NCBI RefSeq assembly: GCF_012927485.1
Contig: NZ_JABBPC010000009.1
Coordinates: forward strand, 62,001 to 126,000
Source of the DNA: Polaromonas sp.
GTDB taxonomy: Bacteria; Pseudomonadota; Gammaproteobacteria; Burkholderiales; Burkholderiaceae_C
DNA length: 64,000 nt
Direction: 5' to 3'
Shown: piece after piece, positions 1 through 9,786 of the stretch
How positions within the stretch are numbered: position 1 is the stretch's first letter
How the letters are laid out: every line of letters begins with the position of its first letter
Translations under genes and position numbers: made by a program
Notes under the pieces: generated by a model
What the model saw: the letters and a program-made list of their open reading frames with translations, nothing else
Database searches by the model: none
Told to the model about the DNA's origin: nothing

Positions 1-729
1 ATGTGCAATGGGTTCCATCGTATCCAGCCATTGCTGGCCGGTGATGCCGTGACCTGCAAAGTGGAAGACTTCAAATGCCCTGAGGGAGTCGCGACGTGCA
101 GCCACTTCGGCAAAAGTGCGGGCTAGGTCCGGCAAATAGGCCCAAGCCGTAGCAACGTCCTTGTGACCGGGATAAACGAACTTGCCCTTTTGAATGTCTT
201 TGACAATGGCCTGGTCAAACCAGCTACCTTTACCACTGCCGAAAAAGTCTCCGGCACGGATCACGATAGCGCGGACACCACTGCGGTGAATCTGCTCTTC
301 CATAGCGATGCGGATCTGGCCCTTGACCGTCTTTGCCCGTTGCGGCGTGTCCTCTGACAAGACCGGGGGCATGTCCGTCCCAAAGTTATAGATGTTGCCC
401 ATGAACATCAACGTGGCTTTGAGTGCGCGGGCGATCTCGATGGCCGCTTCAGTCAGGGGCATCGCCTGGGCTTTCCAAGCCTTGTGGGTGTAGATTGGGT
501 TCAAGGCATGCACCACCACGCAGGCACCTTGGGCGGCGCGGGCTACCGCAGCGGTGGCTCGCAAGTCAGTGGCTATCCACTTGATGCGGTGGTCCGTTGC
601 GGCCTCTGTGGGCACTTGTGCGCCGGGGCGGATCAGGCCCAGCACACGCCAGCCAGCGTCGGCAAAAGCGCGGGCAGTAGCCAGACCGAAACGTCCGCGT
701 GCGCCCAAAATTAAAACGGTAGGTTGCAT
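1..729 (-). CDS. NAD-dependent epimerase/dehydratase family protein, 3' part beyond the window
   Basis: The frame is open for 243 codons from an ATG at 729 to the window edge, so the C-terminus is missing. The N-terminus begins MQPTVLILGARGRFG, a Rossmann nucleotide-binding loop of the extended SDR/epimerase type, followed by a strand ending in a basic residue. Further in, the product has segments such as MFMGNIYNFG and VIRAGDFFG that resemble the S-Y-K and substrate regions of epimerase-like proteins. Substrate unknown. It is divergent from a LysR-type gene that starts 118 bp away, the usual arrangement for a regulator and its target, but that regulator is broken here. Confidence 0.75.
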   Translation of the reverse strand, partial: MQPTVLILGARGRFGLATARAFADAGWRVLGLIRPGAQVPTEAATDHRIKWIATDLRATAAVARAAQGACVVVHALNPIYTHKAWKAQAMPLTEAAIEIARALKATLMFMGNIYNFGTDMPPVLSEDTPQRAKTVKGQIRIAMEEQIHRSGVRAIVIRAGDFFGSGKGSWFDQAIVKDIQKGKFVYPGHKDVATAWAYLPDLARTFAEVAARRDSLRAFEVFHFAGHGITGQQWLDTMEPIAH

Positions 730-802
730 GGTGGTAATCCTTTTGAACAGAAACGTTTGTTGTGTTGACGTGAATTATGAAAACAAAGCGCGTGGTTCAC
801 AA

Positions 803-839
803 TTGCATAAATGTTGATACCAGAAATGCAAATATGCAT
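803..839. promoter_or_regulatory. inverted repeats in the divergent epimerase/LysR promoter region
   Basis: TTGCAT (803-808) and ATGCAA (826-831) form an inverted pair. A second pair, ATGCA (826-830) and TGCAT (835-839), overlaps it. The site sits 9-45 bp before the LysR ATG, where LysR proteins normally bind. The short arms in AT-rich DNA make this a weak call. Confidence 0.3.
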
Positions 840-847
840 ACCTCTCC

Positions 848-1747
848 ATGATTACCAGCGCTCCCCCCTCGTTTGACTGGCGCCTGGTGCGCTCCTTCCT
901 TGCAGCCCTAAACCATGGCAGCCTGCTGAGTGCGGCCAAGGTGCTGCACACCAGTTAACCCACGCTGGGAAGGCATATTGCTGAGTTGGAAAACCAGCTG
1001 GGCGTGGTGCTGTTTGAGCGCACCGGGCGCGGCTTGGTACCCACTGCCACCGCGCTCAAACTGGCCGATGCCGCACGCGGTATGGCCGATGGCGCAGACC
1101 AGTTGGCACGCACCCTAACCGGTACCCAAGCCAAAAAAACCGGTACGGTGCGTATTACCGCCAGTACACCGGTGGCAGTGCAAATTCTTCCTCCCATCCT
1201 GTTGCAGATGCGTCAAGCCCTGCCCGACATTCAGGTGGAATTGGTCTCCAGCAACACAGTGAGTAACTTGCTGCGGCGTGAAGCCGATATTGCGGTGCGC
1301 ATGGTCCGACCTGAACAGGGCACCCTTGTCGCCAAAAAGATAGGTGACGTGACCGTGGGTGCCTTTGCACACCGCGCCTATCTGGCACGACGCAGCCCGA
1401 TACGCCGGCCACTGGACCTGATAGACCATGAGCTGATCGGCAGCGACACTAACACCGCCATACTGGATGGCTTCAAGGCGATGGGTTTTGCGGCGAGCAA
1501 AAATTTGTTTGCGCTTCGCACGGACGATTTCATCGTGCAATGGCAAGCCGTCCGCGCGGGCCTGGGCATTGGGTTTATAGCAAGCTACGCGGCGCGCGTC
1601 GACCCCGATGTGGTGCAGGTGCTGCCCGACTTGCTGCGTATCCCGCCCTTGCCCATGTGGCTTGCGGTGCACCGCGAAATACGCACTAGCCGACTCATTC
1701 GTTCGGTTTATGATTTTCTAGCGGAGGTACTTCCCAACGCTCTTTAA
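848..1747 (+). pseudogene. LysR-family transcriptional regulator interrupted by an in-frame stop
   Basis: A 300-codon frame runs from ATG 848 to the stop at 1747. It begins MITSAPPSFDWRLVRSF, continues with a LysR winged helix-turn-helix and ends with a LysR substrate-binding domain. Codon 37 (956-958) is TAA. It sits in the recognition-helix region between LHTS and PTLGRHIAELE, where family members commonly have Gln, so a single CAA/CAG to TAA change explains it. No frameshift is visible on either side. The longest downstream frame starts at 986 and would lack the DNA-binding domain. Unless the stop is read through, the regulator should not work. It is divergent from the epimerase-like gene. 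Confidence 0.8.
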
Positions 1748-2012
1748 CGCAAAGTTTTGTGCGACGTCTGAGGAGGCTCAGATTTACAAAATCATCGCCA
1801 CATTGCCTACTGGCGGCCTGCCGATGTCGATGACTGCAATGGGGGACCCATTTCGGCAAGCTAAAGGACAGCAGTCAGTCTGCCAGAGCCGGTGAGCGTT
1901 CTTCGAACGCTGACCTTCAAAACTGAAAGTCAGGTATCGAGCGCGGTGTCCTTCGGTTGCGCAGCGAAAGGCGACCCCGTAACCGGTGAACTGAAACATA
2001 AGGATGTAAGAA

Positions 2013-2222
2013 GTGAAGACGCTCTTGTCGATAGTCTCCCTGTTGCTTTGCATTGCAGTTGGTGTCAGGATTTATGATGCGTTTGCTACACCAGATAGGC
2101 TTACATGCGTAGCCAATGAATTCAACTTTGGTTGCTTCACACCTTTGGGCTGGGCGATTTCGCTCGCGGCAGCAGCACTTGTGGTTCTGGCAATCTATGT
2201 CTGGGAGCGCTTTCGTGGCTGA
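2013..2222 (+). CDS. small hypothetical membrane protein, 69 aa
   Basis: A GTG start at 2013 is preceded by AAGGA eight bases upstream. The product has a hydrophobic N-terminal segment (about residues 3-20), a short polar stretch containing two cysteines (about residues 32-41) and a second hydrophobic segment (about residues 48-64), ending WERFRG. This suggests two transmembrane helices with a loop that could form a disulfide. I do not recognise the family. The surrounding 1 kb has no other convincing gene, so this could be a lone small gene or a chance frame. Confidence 0.4.
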   Translation: MKTLLSIVSLLLCIAVGVRIYDAFATPDRLTCVANEFNFGCFTPLGWAISLAAAALVVLAIYVWERFRG

Positions 2223-2831
2223 TAGGTCGCTCCGTTCTAACTGGCATATACGTTGTGTGACCGCTTCCGGACGAAGTGAAAGACTGCAAACAGTCTGACG
2301 CGAACAGTGGTGGCTACTCGACGGCGCATCGTGTCCATTTAACTTGTTTACGACTTTAGACGGTCCTGTTCTCAAGTCGAAACGCTGGAACAGCGCATGG
2401 AACTTCGCGTGAGGTTGACGACTTCAATTGCGTGGCATGCGCAATGCGCTTGAGGTGCATGAACCAACCAACCAGCCATCGATTGGCGCATCGGCGACCT
2501 CACCGTGTTTCCGGATGCCATGCAAAGTCGTCATGAAAAGCTGAAGATCAAAACGGTCGCGAATTTTTGTATCGGATGTAGTCGCGGCGGCAGGGCGGAA
2601 TTCTGTAAGATTTCGAAGTCACTACATGGCGCCATTTTGACCGCGAATCCGTTGATTTGGCGCAGGTCGGGCACTCCACCCGGCCCCCAATCCCCGGGGC
2701 GATCTCGGCGCATCGTCTGACAACCGGGATAGCGAAAATCAGAGAAGCTTTAGATTAAACGTTTCTTGGTTTGGTTTTTCATCACTCTGAACCATCGGAA
2801 GCGCATCTACAAACTTTTGCATTGACCCCTC
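2223..2831. other. intergenic stretch without a supported gene
   Basis: About 600 bp between the small membrane protein and egtB. Short frames on both strands (for example 2505-2720 plus, 2531-2713 minus) have no recognisable domain or good ribosome-binding site. The last 100 bp is AT-richer and probably holds the egtB promoter. The rest may be decayed accessory DNA. Confidence 0.5.
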
Positions 2832-4160
2832 ATGCCCGCACCGAAATCCGCTCTTCATGCTGACTCTTTAGTCTCGGAGCTATCCCAGCGCTTTGAAAAG
2901 GTTCGCAGGCAAACCGAGGTGCTGGTCGAGCCACTGACTGCGGAAGATTGCCAGCTCCAGTCCATGCCGGACGCCAGCCCTGCCAAGTGGCACCTGGCGC
3001 ATCTGACGTGGTTTTTCGAAACCTTTGTGCTAGAGCGGTTTGAGCCTAAGTTCGAACCCTTCAACGCCAGCTTCCGCGTTCTGTACAACAGCTATTACAA
3101 CGGCGTTGGAGACAAGTATCCGCGCCCGCAACGCGGCCTCATCAGCCGCCCTTCGCTGCAGGAAATAATGGCTTACCGGGCGCAAGTCAATGACCGTATC
3201 CAAAACCTGTTGACGACGGGGAAAACCCGTCAGGACAATCATCACGAACTGGCGCAGCTCATCACGCTCGGCCTGCACCATGAGCAACAGCATCAGGAGC
3301 TGCTGCTGACCGACATCAAACATGCGTTCTCATTCAACCCGGAGCGACCGGCCTATGCCAAGCGATGGCCGCTGGCTGGCATTCACCAGCAACCAGTACT
3401 CTGGCACCGCCATGCTGGCGGCCTGGTGTCGCACGGGTTCGACGCTGCGCAAGACGGTGCATTTTCATTTGACAACGAGGCACCTCGCCACCCGGTCTAC
3501 ATCGCCCCCTTTGAGCTGGCGAGCAGGCTGGTCACCAACGGCGAGATGATGGCCTTCATAGCCGACCAAGGCTACCAACGGCCGGAGCTTTGGCTGTCCA
3601 TGGGCTGGGACTGGGTACAGACTGCCGTCACCCATCACACTGATCAGGGTAGCCTGCCGCTTTACTGGCAAGGCGATGCACGCGACTATCGTAATTTCAC
3701 GCTGCAAGGGCTGGTGGATGTCGACTCCAATACGCCGGTATGCCACTTGAGCTACTTCGAGGCCGACGCGTTTGCGCGCTGGGCCGGTGCCCGACTGCCG
3801 ACCGAGTTTGAATGGGAGTTGGCCGCCCGCACGCTACCCGTTCCCCGGTTGCCTGCTAACTTTGCAGACAACGCAGCGTTCCACCCGTTGCCTCAACAGG
3901 ATCCGGGACACGGTGTTCCTGCGCAGATGCTGGGCGATGCCTGGGAATGGACGCAGTCCAACTACAACCCCTACCCTGGCTACAAACCTTGGCCCGGGCC
4001 GGTGGGCGAGTACAACGGCAAGTTCATGTGCAATCAATTTGTGCTGCGCGGCGGGTCATGTGCGACGCCACAAAGCCACATCCGCACCAGTTATCGAAAC
4101 TTTTTCCCGCCAGACGCACAGTGGCAATTCAGCGGACTGCGCCTGGCGCGCGATGTTTAA
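2832..4160 (+). CDS. egtB: ergothioneine biosynthesis sulfoxide synthase EgtB
   Basis: EgtB is the non-haem iron enzyme that uses O2 to join a thiol (cysteine or gamma-glutamylcysteine) to hercynine, the step after EgtD. The 442-residue length is typical. Residues about 15-165 are a DinB_2 domain with the iron motif HX3HXE at H150, H154 and E156, plus an upstream WHLAHLTWFFE at 53-63 that supplies the third ligand His. Residues about 195-440 are a formylglycine-generating-enzyme/sulfatase-modifying domain ending in a typical LRGGSCATP segment and SGLRLAR. The partner egtD lies 6.7 kb downstream on the same strand rather than next door. egtA, egtC and egtE are not in the window. Confidence 0.95.
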   Translation: MPAPKSALHADSLVSELSQRFEKVRRQTEVLVEPLTAEDCQLQSMPDASPAKWHLAHLTWFFETFVLERFEPKFEPFNASFRVLYNSYYNGVGDKYPRPQRGLISRPSLQEIMAYRAQVNDRIQNLLTTGKTRQDNHHELAQLITLGLHHEQQHQELLLTDIKHAFSFNPERPAYAKRWPLAGIHQQPVLWHRHAGGLVSHGFDAAQDGAFSFDNEAPRHPVYIAPFELASRLVTNGEMMAFIADQGYQRPELWLSMGWDWVQTAVTHHTDQGSLPLYWQGDARDYRNFTLQGLVDVDSNTPVCHLSYFEADAFARWAGARLPTEFEWELAARTLPVPRLPANFADNAAFHPLPQQDPGHGVPAQMLGDAWEWTQSNYNPYPGYKPWPGPVGEYNGKFMCNQFVLRGGSCATPQSHIRTSYRNFFPPDAQWQFSGLRLARDV

Positions 4161-4202
4161 AGTGTTGAGGGTGAACAAACCCGCAGCATCGACTTCGATT
4201 TA

Positions 4203-4757
4203 CTAGCGCTGGAATCTGCCCGCCAAGTCGGCCACACGTTTACCTAAATTCCGCCCGCTGTCCAGGTCGCCAGAAGACATCTCACTGGCGCCCGCATCTG
4301 AAGGGGAATGGGCCATTGCACCGCTGTAGGAACCCAGGTAGTTGGCATCGTTACGTTGCGCGGCCTTGCTGTTGCTCGGCAAGACACCCTGGCTGACCCA
4401 TATGCCCCCATGCTGCATAGCCAAGGTAAAAAGATAGCTCAAGGTCGACATCTTGTCGCCGTTCAAGGAGGCGCTGTTGGTAAAGCCAGAAAACAGTTTG
4501 TCTTTCCAGGCTTGGGTGTACCAGGGCCGCGAGGACGCGTCGGCAAACTTCTTGAACTGCCAACTCACGCTTCCCATGTAGGTGGGAGAACCCATGATGA
4601 TGGCATCTGCGGCGCTGAGCGTGTCCCAACCCTCTTCGGGCAGATTGCCATCGGCATCAATGGCGATGAGTTCTGCGCTGGCGCCTTCAGCGACTGCCTG
4701 CGCCATACGTTGGGTGTGCCCGTACCCAGAGTGATAGACCACGGCGATTTTTGACAT
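4203..4757 (-). CDS. flavodoxin-like / NADPH-dependent FMN reductase family protein
   Basis: A 184-residue protein with a flavodoxin fold. The FMN-phosphate loop HSGYGHTQ is at residues 9-16 and SPTYMGSVSWQFKKFAD follows the third strand, as in WrbA-type quinone reductases and related multimeric flavodoxins. It probably reduces quinones or flavin substrates in the cytoplasm. It is downstream of the pirin gene on the same strand (about 200 bp apart), so a shared redox role is plausible. It converges with egtB, with 42 bp between the stops. It is shorter than canonical WrbA (about 198 aa), so I do not assign that symbol. Confidence 0.85.
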   Translation of the reverse strand: MSKIAVVYHSGYGHTQRMAQAVAEGASAELIAIDADGNLPEEGWDTLSAADAIIMGSPTYMGSVSWQFKKFADASSRPWYTQAWKDKLFSGFTNSASLNGDKMSTLSYLFTLAMQHGGIWVSQGVLPSNSKAAQRNDANYLGSYSGAMAHSPSDAGASEMSSGDLDSGRNLGKRVADLAGRFQR

Positions 4758-4961
4758 TTTTTAAAAGCTCCATTGATAATAATTACTCGCCACGCTTGCC
4801 ATCCACACTCCAGGCACCTGGGCCCCAAGCCGTAACGGTCAGGAGTCCGCCAACAAAGTGAACCTGGAAATGATGGATTAAATAAAGCGCTCCGGCAAGA
4901 CGTTTGCGTTAATTGACGCTGCAACGCGCTCTAAGCCGGTGGATCTGTCGCTTCCCTGGTT

Positions 4962-5663
4962 CTAAGCTGCCAGATCAAATACCAGTACCTCAGCCGCTTG
5001 CCCCTGGCTCAAGCGCAACTCGCTTTCTAATTGCAGGGCAGCGGAGTCGCCTGAGCGAAGTACCTGCCCATTGACCTCAAGCTGCCCGCGAATCAGGTGC
5101 ACATAGGTCTTGCGCCGCGCATCAAGCGCTTGAGTGGCGGCTTCGGTACCCTCAAACAGGCCCGCATAGATTTTGGCGTCTGCATGAATCGTGACAGAGC
5201 CGTGCGCGCCGTCGGGAGAAGCCACCAGCCGCAGCGCCCCGCGCTTTTCGGCTTCGGAAAATGTCTTTTGCTCATAGCTGGGAGCGATGCCGGTGACGTT
5301 GGGCTCGATCCATAGCTGCAGAAAATGAGTTGTCTGGCCTTCTGCGTGATTGAATTCACTGTGTTGCACACCGGTACCCGCGCTCATCCGCTGCACGTCG
5401 CCCGGCGGGATGCCTTTGACGTTGCCCATGCTGTCTTTGTGCGCCAATTCCCCGCTCAGCACGTAGCTGATTATTTCCATGTTTTGGTGCCTGTGCGTGC
5501 CAAAACCTCTGCCAGCCGCGATGCGGTCTTCATTAATCACGCGCAGGTTGCCAAATTCCATGTGTGCTGGATCGTAGTAACCCGCGAACGAAAAAGAATG
5601 AAACGATTTGAGCCAGCCATGGTCCGCATAGCCGCGCTCGCTGGACGTTCTTAAAGTCATCAT
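4962..5663 (-). CDS. pirin family protein (YhaK-like bicupin)
   Basis: Starts at ATG 5663 with GGGAG six bases before it; in-frame TTG 5666 and ATG 5660 are alternatives. The product is 233 aa. Residues about 1-110 are the pirin cupin domain with metal ligands H57, H59, H101 and E103, the same spacing as in characterised pirins. The C-terminal half is the second, degenerate cupin. Some family members oxidise flavonols (quercetinase) and others act as redox sensors. The adjacent divergent LysR gene resembles E. coli yhaJ, which stands beside the pirin-like yhaK. Confidence 0.9.
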   Translation of the reverse strand: MMTLRTSSERGYADHGWLKSFHSFSFAGYYDPAHMEFGNLRVINEDRIAAGRGFGTHRHQNMEIISYVLSGELAHKDSMGNVKGIPPGDVQRMSAGTGVQHSEFNHAEGQTTHFLQLWIEPNVTGIAPSYEQKTFSEAEKRGALRLVASPDGAHGSVTIHADAKIYAGLFEGTEAATQALDARRKTYVHLIRGQLEVNGQVLRSGDSAALQLESELRLSQGQAAEVLVFDLAA

Positions 5664-5747
5664 CAAGGGCTCCCTTCAAGTTGCGTTGCAATAGTTTCAA
5701 TGTAGGGGCGCCCACGACCGGGGCCGTTGCACTGGTTTGATGGCATC

Positions 5748-5764
5748 ATTCAAATTATTTGAAT
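5748..5764. promoter_or_regulatory. 17-bp perfect palindrome before the LysR gene
   Basis: ATTCAAAT and ATTTGAAT flank a single T. The centre is about 16 bp upstream of the LysR ATG at 5772 and about 90 bp from the pirin start. Size, symmetry and position in the divergent promoter region fit an operator for the LysR protein (autorepression and pirin control). Confidence 0.55.
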
Positions 5765-5771
5765 TTTTAAT

Positions 5772-6725
5772 ATGGCAACCATCAACACCCAGTTGCGCAA
5801 TGCCCTTACGCCCGAATTCCTTGGGCTGATCGGCACCGTGCACCGCACCGGCAGCATGGCCGCCGCCGCCCGCGAACTCGGCGTGGTGCCGAGTGCCCTG
5901 ACCTACCGCATTCGCCAGGTGGAAGACTCACTGGATGTCTTGTTATTTGACCGCTCCTCGCGGCAGGCAAAACTGACCGAGGCCGGCAAGGAACTGCTGC
6001 GTGAAGGCAACCGCCTGCTGCTGGAACTTGATGCCATCGCCAATCGCGTCAAGCGCGTCGCGACGGGCTGGGAGCCGCAGCTCACTTTGGCCGTTGACAG
6101 CGTCATTTCGCGCACCACCGTGATGGAACTGTGTGAGGCTTTTTTTGCGCTCGGCCCACCGACTCGTTTAAAAATTCGTGAAGAAGCCTTATCGGGAACG
6201 CTGGAGGCCCTCACCTCAGGCCAGGCCGATCTGGCCATCGGTGTGGCGATGGAACCTTCGCCGGGGAAAGCCGTGCAGAGCAAGCCGCTGGGAAGCATTC
6301 ATTTCATCTACGCCGTAGCCCCGCACCATCCACTTGCCCAGGCCATCGAACCAGTCACCGACGCCATGCTGATGCCCCATCGCGCGGTAGCCGTCGCCGA
6401 CTCGGTGCAACGGGGAAGCGGCGTGACGGTAGGATTGATGGGCGGCCAAGATATATTTACCGTCCCCGGCATGCAGGAAAAACTCGATGCACAGTTGCGT
6501 GGCCTGGGTGGGGGCTTCCTGCCGGAATACCTCGCGCGGCCCCATATCGTCACTGGACGTCTGGTTGAAAAGCAAATGCAACGCCCTGCACGGCTGATTC
6601 CCATGAGCTACGCCTGGCGCCGCACGATCGATGGCCGCGAAGGACGCGCGTTGCAATGGTGGCTCAAACAATTAGACAATCCGACCACGCGAAAAGCGCT
6701 GCTGGAGCGCGAACAGGCGATCTAA
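5772..6725 (+). CDS. LysR-family transcriptional regulator (YhaJ-like)
   Basis: A 317-residue LysR protein. The winged HTH lies at about residues 12-75 (GSMAAAARELGVVPSALTY, then a wing containing LFDRSSRQAKLTEAG), followed by the co-inducer-binding domain at about 95-300. The VPSALTYRIRQVE recognition region is close to that of YhaJ. In E. coli YhaJ controls the pirin-like yhaK and responds to quinone-type compounds, which would suit a neighbour set of pirin plus flavodoxin. The ligand here is not known. Confidence 0.9.
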   Translation: MATINTQLRNALTPEFLGLIGTVHRTGSMAAAARELGVVPSALTYRIRQVEDSLDVLLFDRSSRQAKLTEAGKELLREGNRLLLELDAIANRVKRVATGWEPQLTLAVDSVISRTTVMELCEAFFALGPPTRLKIREEALSGTLEALTSGQADLAIGVAMEPSPGKAVQSKPLGSIHFIYAVAPHHPLAQAIEPVTDAMLMPHRAVAVADSVQRGSGVTVGLMGGQDIFTVPGMQEKLDAQLRGLGGGFLPEYLARPHIVTGRLVEKQMQRPARLIPMSYAWRRTIDGREGRALQWWLKQLDNPTTRKALLEREQAI

Positions 6726-6915
6726 AAACGGATTTACCAGTGCGTTCCCCCGGCTGCGTGTAGAGTGGCGCCTATGATTTTCATTTATGGTGAAATTGTG
6801 ACAATCCCCTGTGATGGCGAACCTGGACGAGGACTGCAATCAATATTTCGCAAGAAATTCGTGAGCAACGCTTGAACACTGCGTTCTTTCATCCACCCAG
6901 AAAAAGTACAAATAA

Positions 6916-7998
6916 ATGATAAAAAAACCTTCTGCCTCCGGCGCTTCGTTTGAATTGCGCTCGCAGCGCCACATTGCGGTGGTGGGTGCCGGCATCGCCG
7001 GTATCACCTGCGCACGCACGCTGGTACAAGCCGGGCACCGTGTGACCGTATTCGAAAAAAGTGGTGGGGTGAGTGGGCGCATGGCCACCCGCAATACTGA
7101 ATTTGGCGGGTTTGACCACGGTGCGCAGTACTTCACCGTGCGTGATGCGCGTTTTGAAAAAGCGCTGGCCATTGCCTCCGGGCTGGTACGCCCTTGGAGC
7201 GCAAACACCGTTCGCATTCTGGACGAGCTAGGCCGCGTCGTCGCGTCGTCGCCGCCCGCCAGGGAAGCCCACTGGGTCGCCACCCCTGGCATGAATGCGC
7301 TGGTTCAGCAATGGGCTCAGCCGTTGGCCGACGCCGGCCAACTGGTGCTTGAATCAGCGGTGATCCGGATCGAGGCCGACAAGCTGCACCCAGAACGCTG
7401 GCAACTACAAACCGAAGGCCCGGGCACGGACAGCCGGGTTCACTCCAACTTTGATGCGGTGGTGCTGGCCATTCCTTCTGCGCAAGCCCATGCCTTGCTG
7501 CTCAATTCGAAGCTGGAGAAACCGCTGCTGGCAGCCCTGGCCGGGGTCACCGTGGCGCCGTGCTGGACTCTGATGCTGGCCTTCCCGCAGGCGCTTCAGC
7601 CCACGCTGTCCCACCTGGGGCCTCAGTGGAATGCGGCGCGTAGCACGCACCATCGCATTGCCTGGCTGGCTAGAGAGTCGTCCAAGCCGGGGCGCGGCCC
7701 GATTGAGCGTTGGACCGTGCAAGCCAGTCCCGAATGGTCGCAGCGCCACCTCGAAGACGACGCAGAGCGCGTCAAGGCCAAGCTGCTGAAAGCCTTCACC
7801 GAGGTGACGGGCATACGCGCGGAGCCATCCCATGCCGCGGTACACCGCTGGCGCTATGCCCAAACCACCAAACCTCTCGGAAAAACCCATGCCTGGGACG
7901 CAAAATCCCGAATTGGCGCTTGCGGCGACTGGTGCCTGGGTCATCGCGTCGAAGACGGCTTTGTGTCGGGTCTGGAGATGGCTCTGGCCATTATTTAG
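6916..7998 (+). CDS. NAD(P)/FAD-dependent oxidoreductase, renalase-like
   Basis: A 360-residue flavoprotein. The dinucleotide loop GAGIAG is at residues 24-29, an acidic strand end VFEKS follows, and then [21 protein letters not shown], which is characteristic of the renalase-like amine-oxidase group (COG3380). The C-terminus carries a second FAD motif, [19 protein letters not shown]. Substrate unknown. gluQ begins 17 bp after its stop, so the genes are likely cotranscribed. The name-giving renalases oxidise abnormal NAD(P)H isomers, which is one possible role. Confidence 0.85.
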   Translation: MIKKPSASGASFELRSQRHIAVVGAGIAGITCARTLVQAGHRVTVFEKSGGVSGRMATRNTEFGGFDHGAQYFTVRDARFEKALAIASGLVRPWSANTVRILDELGRVVASSPPAREAHWVATPGMNALVQQWAQPLADAGQLVLESAVIRIEADKLHPERWQLQTEGPGTDSRVHSNFDAVVLAIPSAQAHALLLNSKLEKPLLAALAGVTVAPCWTLMLAFPQALQPTLSHLGPQWNAARSTHHRIAWLARESSKPGRGPIERWTVQASPEWSQRHLEDDAERVKAKLLKAFTEVTGIRAEPSHAAVHRWRYAQTTKPLGKTHAWDAKSRIGACGDWCLGHRVEDGFVSGLEMALAII

Positions 7999-8015
7999 TA
8001 CGCAAAGCCGCGGGC

Positions 8016-9002
8016 GTGGCGTGCATTCCTTACCGGGGCAGGTTCGCGCCCTCGCCGACCGGCCCACTTCATGCCGGCTCACTGGTCGCTGCGGTGGCAA
8101 GTTGGCTGGATGCTCGGGCGTATGGCGGCCTCTGGTTGGTACGTATTGAGGATGTGGATGTTCCACGTTGCGTGCCTGGTGCCGCCCAAATTATTCTTGA
8201 TCAACTGGCCGCCTGCGGTTTGGTGCCGGACGAGCCGGCGGTTTATCAGTCTCAGCGAAGCGCCTTGTACCAGCGAGCGCTTGCGCAACTCGTGAGGCAA
8301 GGTTTAGCCTACCCCTGCGGCTGTACACGACACGACATCGAACAGGCGCTGGCCGCCTCCGGACAACCGAGGAAACGTCAAGGTGAACGGGTGTATCCGG
8401 GCACCTGTCGGCACGGCTTGAACGGCCATGCCGCGCGCACCTGGCGGTTTTCCACTACAAGTGACGAACAAACTTTTCCTGTATTCCAAGCGATACGATC
8501 ACCTGAAGCTATCGAATCAACGGCGGATATCAATGGGATGGCAATGGCCTCAGACTCCGAACAGGTCGTATGGCACGACCGGCTGCTGGGCGTTCAAACG
8601 CAGAACGTCAGCCGTGAAGTCGGGGACTTTGTGCTTAAGCGGGCGGGCAGCTTTTGGGCCTACCAGTTGGCCGTGGTGGTAGACGACAACGCGCAAGGCA
8701 TTACAGACATCGTGCGTGGCCAGGATCTGGCGGATAACACCGCCCGTCAAATCCTGCTGCAGCGCGCGCTGGGACTGCCCACGCCGCGCTACCTTCACAC
8801 GCCGCTGGTGCGGGGTATGAACGGCGAAAAGCTCTCCAAGCAAAACGGCGCGCAGGCGCTGGACGCCCGCCAGCCGCTGACGCGACTCCAGGAGGCGGGC
8901 CAATCATTGGGCCTTGGCCAGGTCAGCGCCGGCACACCGGGCGAGTGGCTGCAACGGGCCGTGCCGCTGTGGGCAAGCAGGCACACTAAAATCACAGCGT
9001 GA
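8016..9002 (+). CDS. gluQ: tRNA glutamyl-Q(34) synthetase (GluQRS)
   Basis: GluQRS attaches glutamate to the queuosine base of tRNA-Asp and lacks the anticodon-binding domain of GluRS. GTG 8016 is chosen as start because homology begins at once ([18 protein letters not shown]). The frame is open further upstream, but that part overlaps the FAD gene. The class I motifs are HAGS (residues 19-22) and KLSKQ. Zn-type cysteines occur at YPCGC and YPGTC, as in E. coli YadB. About 328 aa. The stop overlaps the trmB GTG by 4 bases (GTGA). Confidence 0.92.
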   Translation: MACIPYRGRFAPSPTGPLHAGSLVAAVASWLDARAYGGLWLVRIEDVDVPRCVPGAAQIILDQLAACGLVPDEPAVYQSQRSALYQRALAQLVRQGLAYPCGCTRHDIEQALAASGQPRKRQGERVYPGTCRHGLNGHAARTWRFSTTSDEQTFPVFQAIRSPEAIESTADINGMAMASDSEQVVWHDRLLGVQTQNVSREVGDFVLKRAGSFWAYQLAVVVDDNAQGITDIVRGQDLADNTARQILLQRALGLPTPRYLHTPLVRGMNGEKLSKQNGAQALDARQPLTRLQEAGQSLGLGQVSAGTPGEWLQRAVPLWASRHTKITA

Positions 9003-9739
9003 TTGAAACCCCCTCCCCCAAATCCTCCGCCGCGCCGGCAAGCGCTCCCAGCGACGTGAGCTATCCACGCAACATTCGCAGTTTTGTCAGACGCACGGGC
9101 CGGACCACTATCGGCCAGGCCAAGGCCTTCACTGATGTCGGACCCCGCTTTTTGCTGCCTTACACGGCGGCGCCGATTGACTTTACCGCCGTTTACGCCC
9201 GCAGCGCGCCGACCATCCTGGAAATCGGCTTCGGCATGGGCGAAGCCACCGCGCATATTGCCGCCTTGATGCCGGAAAAAAACTTCCTCTGCTGCGAGGT
9301 GCATACGCCCGGCGTGGGAGCGCTGCTGAAACGCATCGAGGCGCAAGGGCTGGGCAACATTCGCATCGTGCAGCACGATGCCGTGGAAGTGATCGACACC
9401 ATGCTCCCGCTCGGCAGTCTGGCGGGTGCACACATCTTTTTTCCAGATCCATGGCACAAAAAGAAACACAACAAGCGCCGTCTGATTCAGCCGCCGCTGA
9501 TTGCCAAGCTTGCCGCTCGCCTCGAACTCGGCGGCTACCTCCATTGCGCCACCGACTGGCAGCCATACGCCGAGCAAATCCTTGAAGTACTGAGTGCAGA
9601 GCCTTTGCTTAAAAATAAAGCAGGCGCTGCGCCCGGCGGCTACGCGCTCAAACCCGATTACAGGCCCCTCACCAAGTTCGAAAACCGCGGCATCAAACTC
9701 GGGCATGGGGTCTGGGATCTGGTGTTCACGCGTGTGTAA
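8999..9739 (+). CDS. trmB: tRNA (guanine-N7-)-methyltransferase
   Basis: TrmB forms m7G46 in the variable loop of tRNA using SAM. GTG 8999 overlaps the gluQ stop, suggesting translational coupling. The 246-residue product has the SAM motif [13 protein letters not shown], a [14 protein letters not shown] acidic loop and the characteristic [16 protein letters not shown] block that is diagnostic of TrmB. The C-terminus holds the TKFENRG segment that contacts tRNA. It is the second tRNA-modification gene in a row. Confidence 0.96.
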   Translation: MIETPSPKSSAAPASAPSDVSYPRNIRSFVRRTGRTTIGQAKAFTDVGPRFLLPYTAAPIDFTAVYARSAPTILEIGFGMGEATAHIAALMPEKNFLCCEVHTPGVGALLKRIEAQGLGNIRIVQHDAVEVIDTMLPLGSLAGAHIFFPDPWHKKKHNKRRLIQPPLIAKLAARLELGGYLHCATDWQPYAEQILEVLSAEPLLKNKAGAAPGGYALKPDYRPLTKFENRGIKLGHGVWDLVFTRV

Positions 9740-9786
9740 CCTGAGAGAAGGTCCCGTGCAACGCAAAGCAGCAAGATGAGGGCTGA

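Noticed and set aside
1895..1911. AGCGTTC/GAACGCT hairpin
   Set aside because: Seven-base arms with no T-run and no gene end close by; not enough to call a terminator or operator.
4770..4795. Possible Fur-like box before the flavodoxin gene
   Set aside because: Only a partial match (ATTATTATCA) in AT-rich DNA; no second half.
7710..8015. 5' extension of the gluQ frame
   Set aside because: It overlaps the FAD gene in another frame and lacks similarity to GluQRS; GTG 8016 fits the family start.
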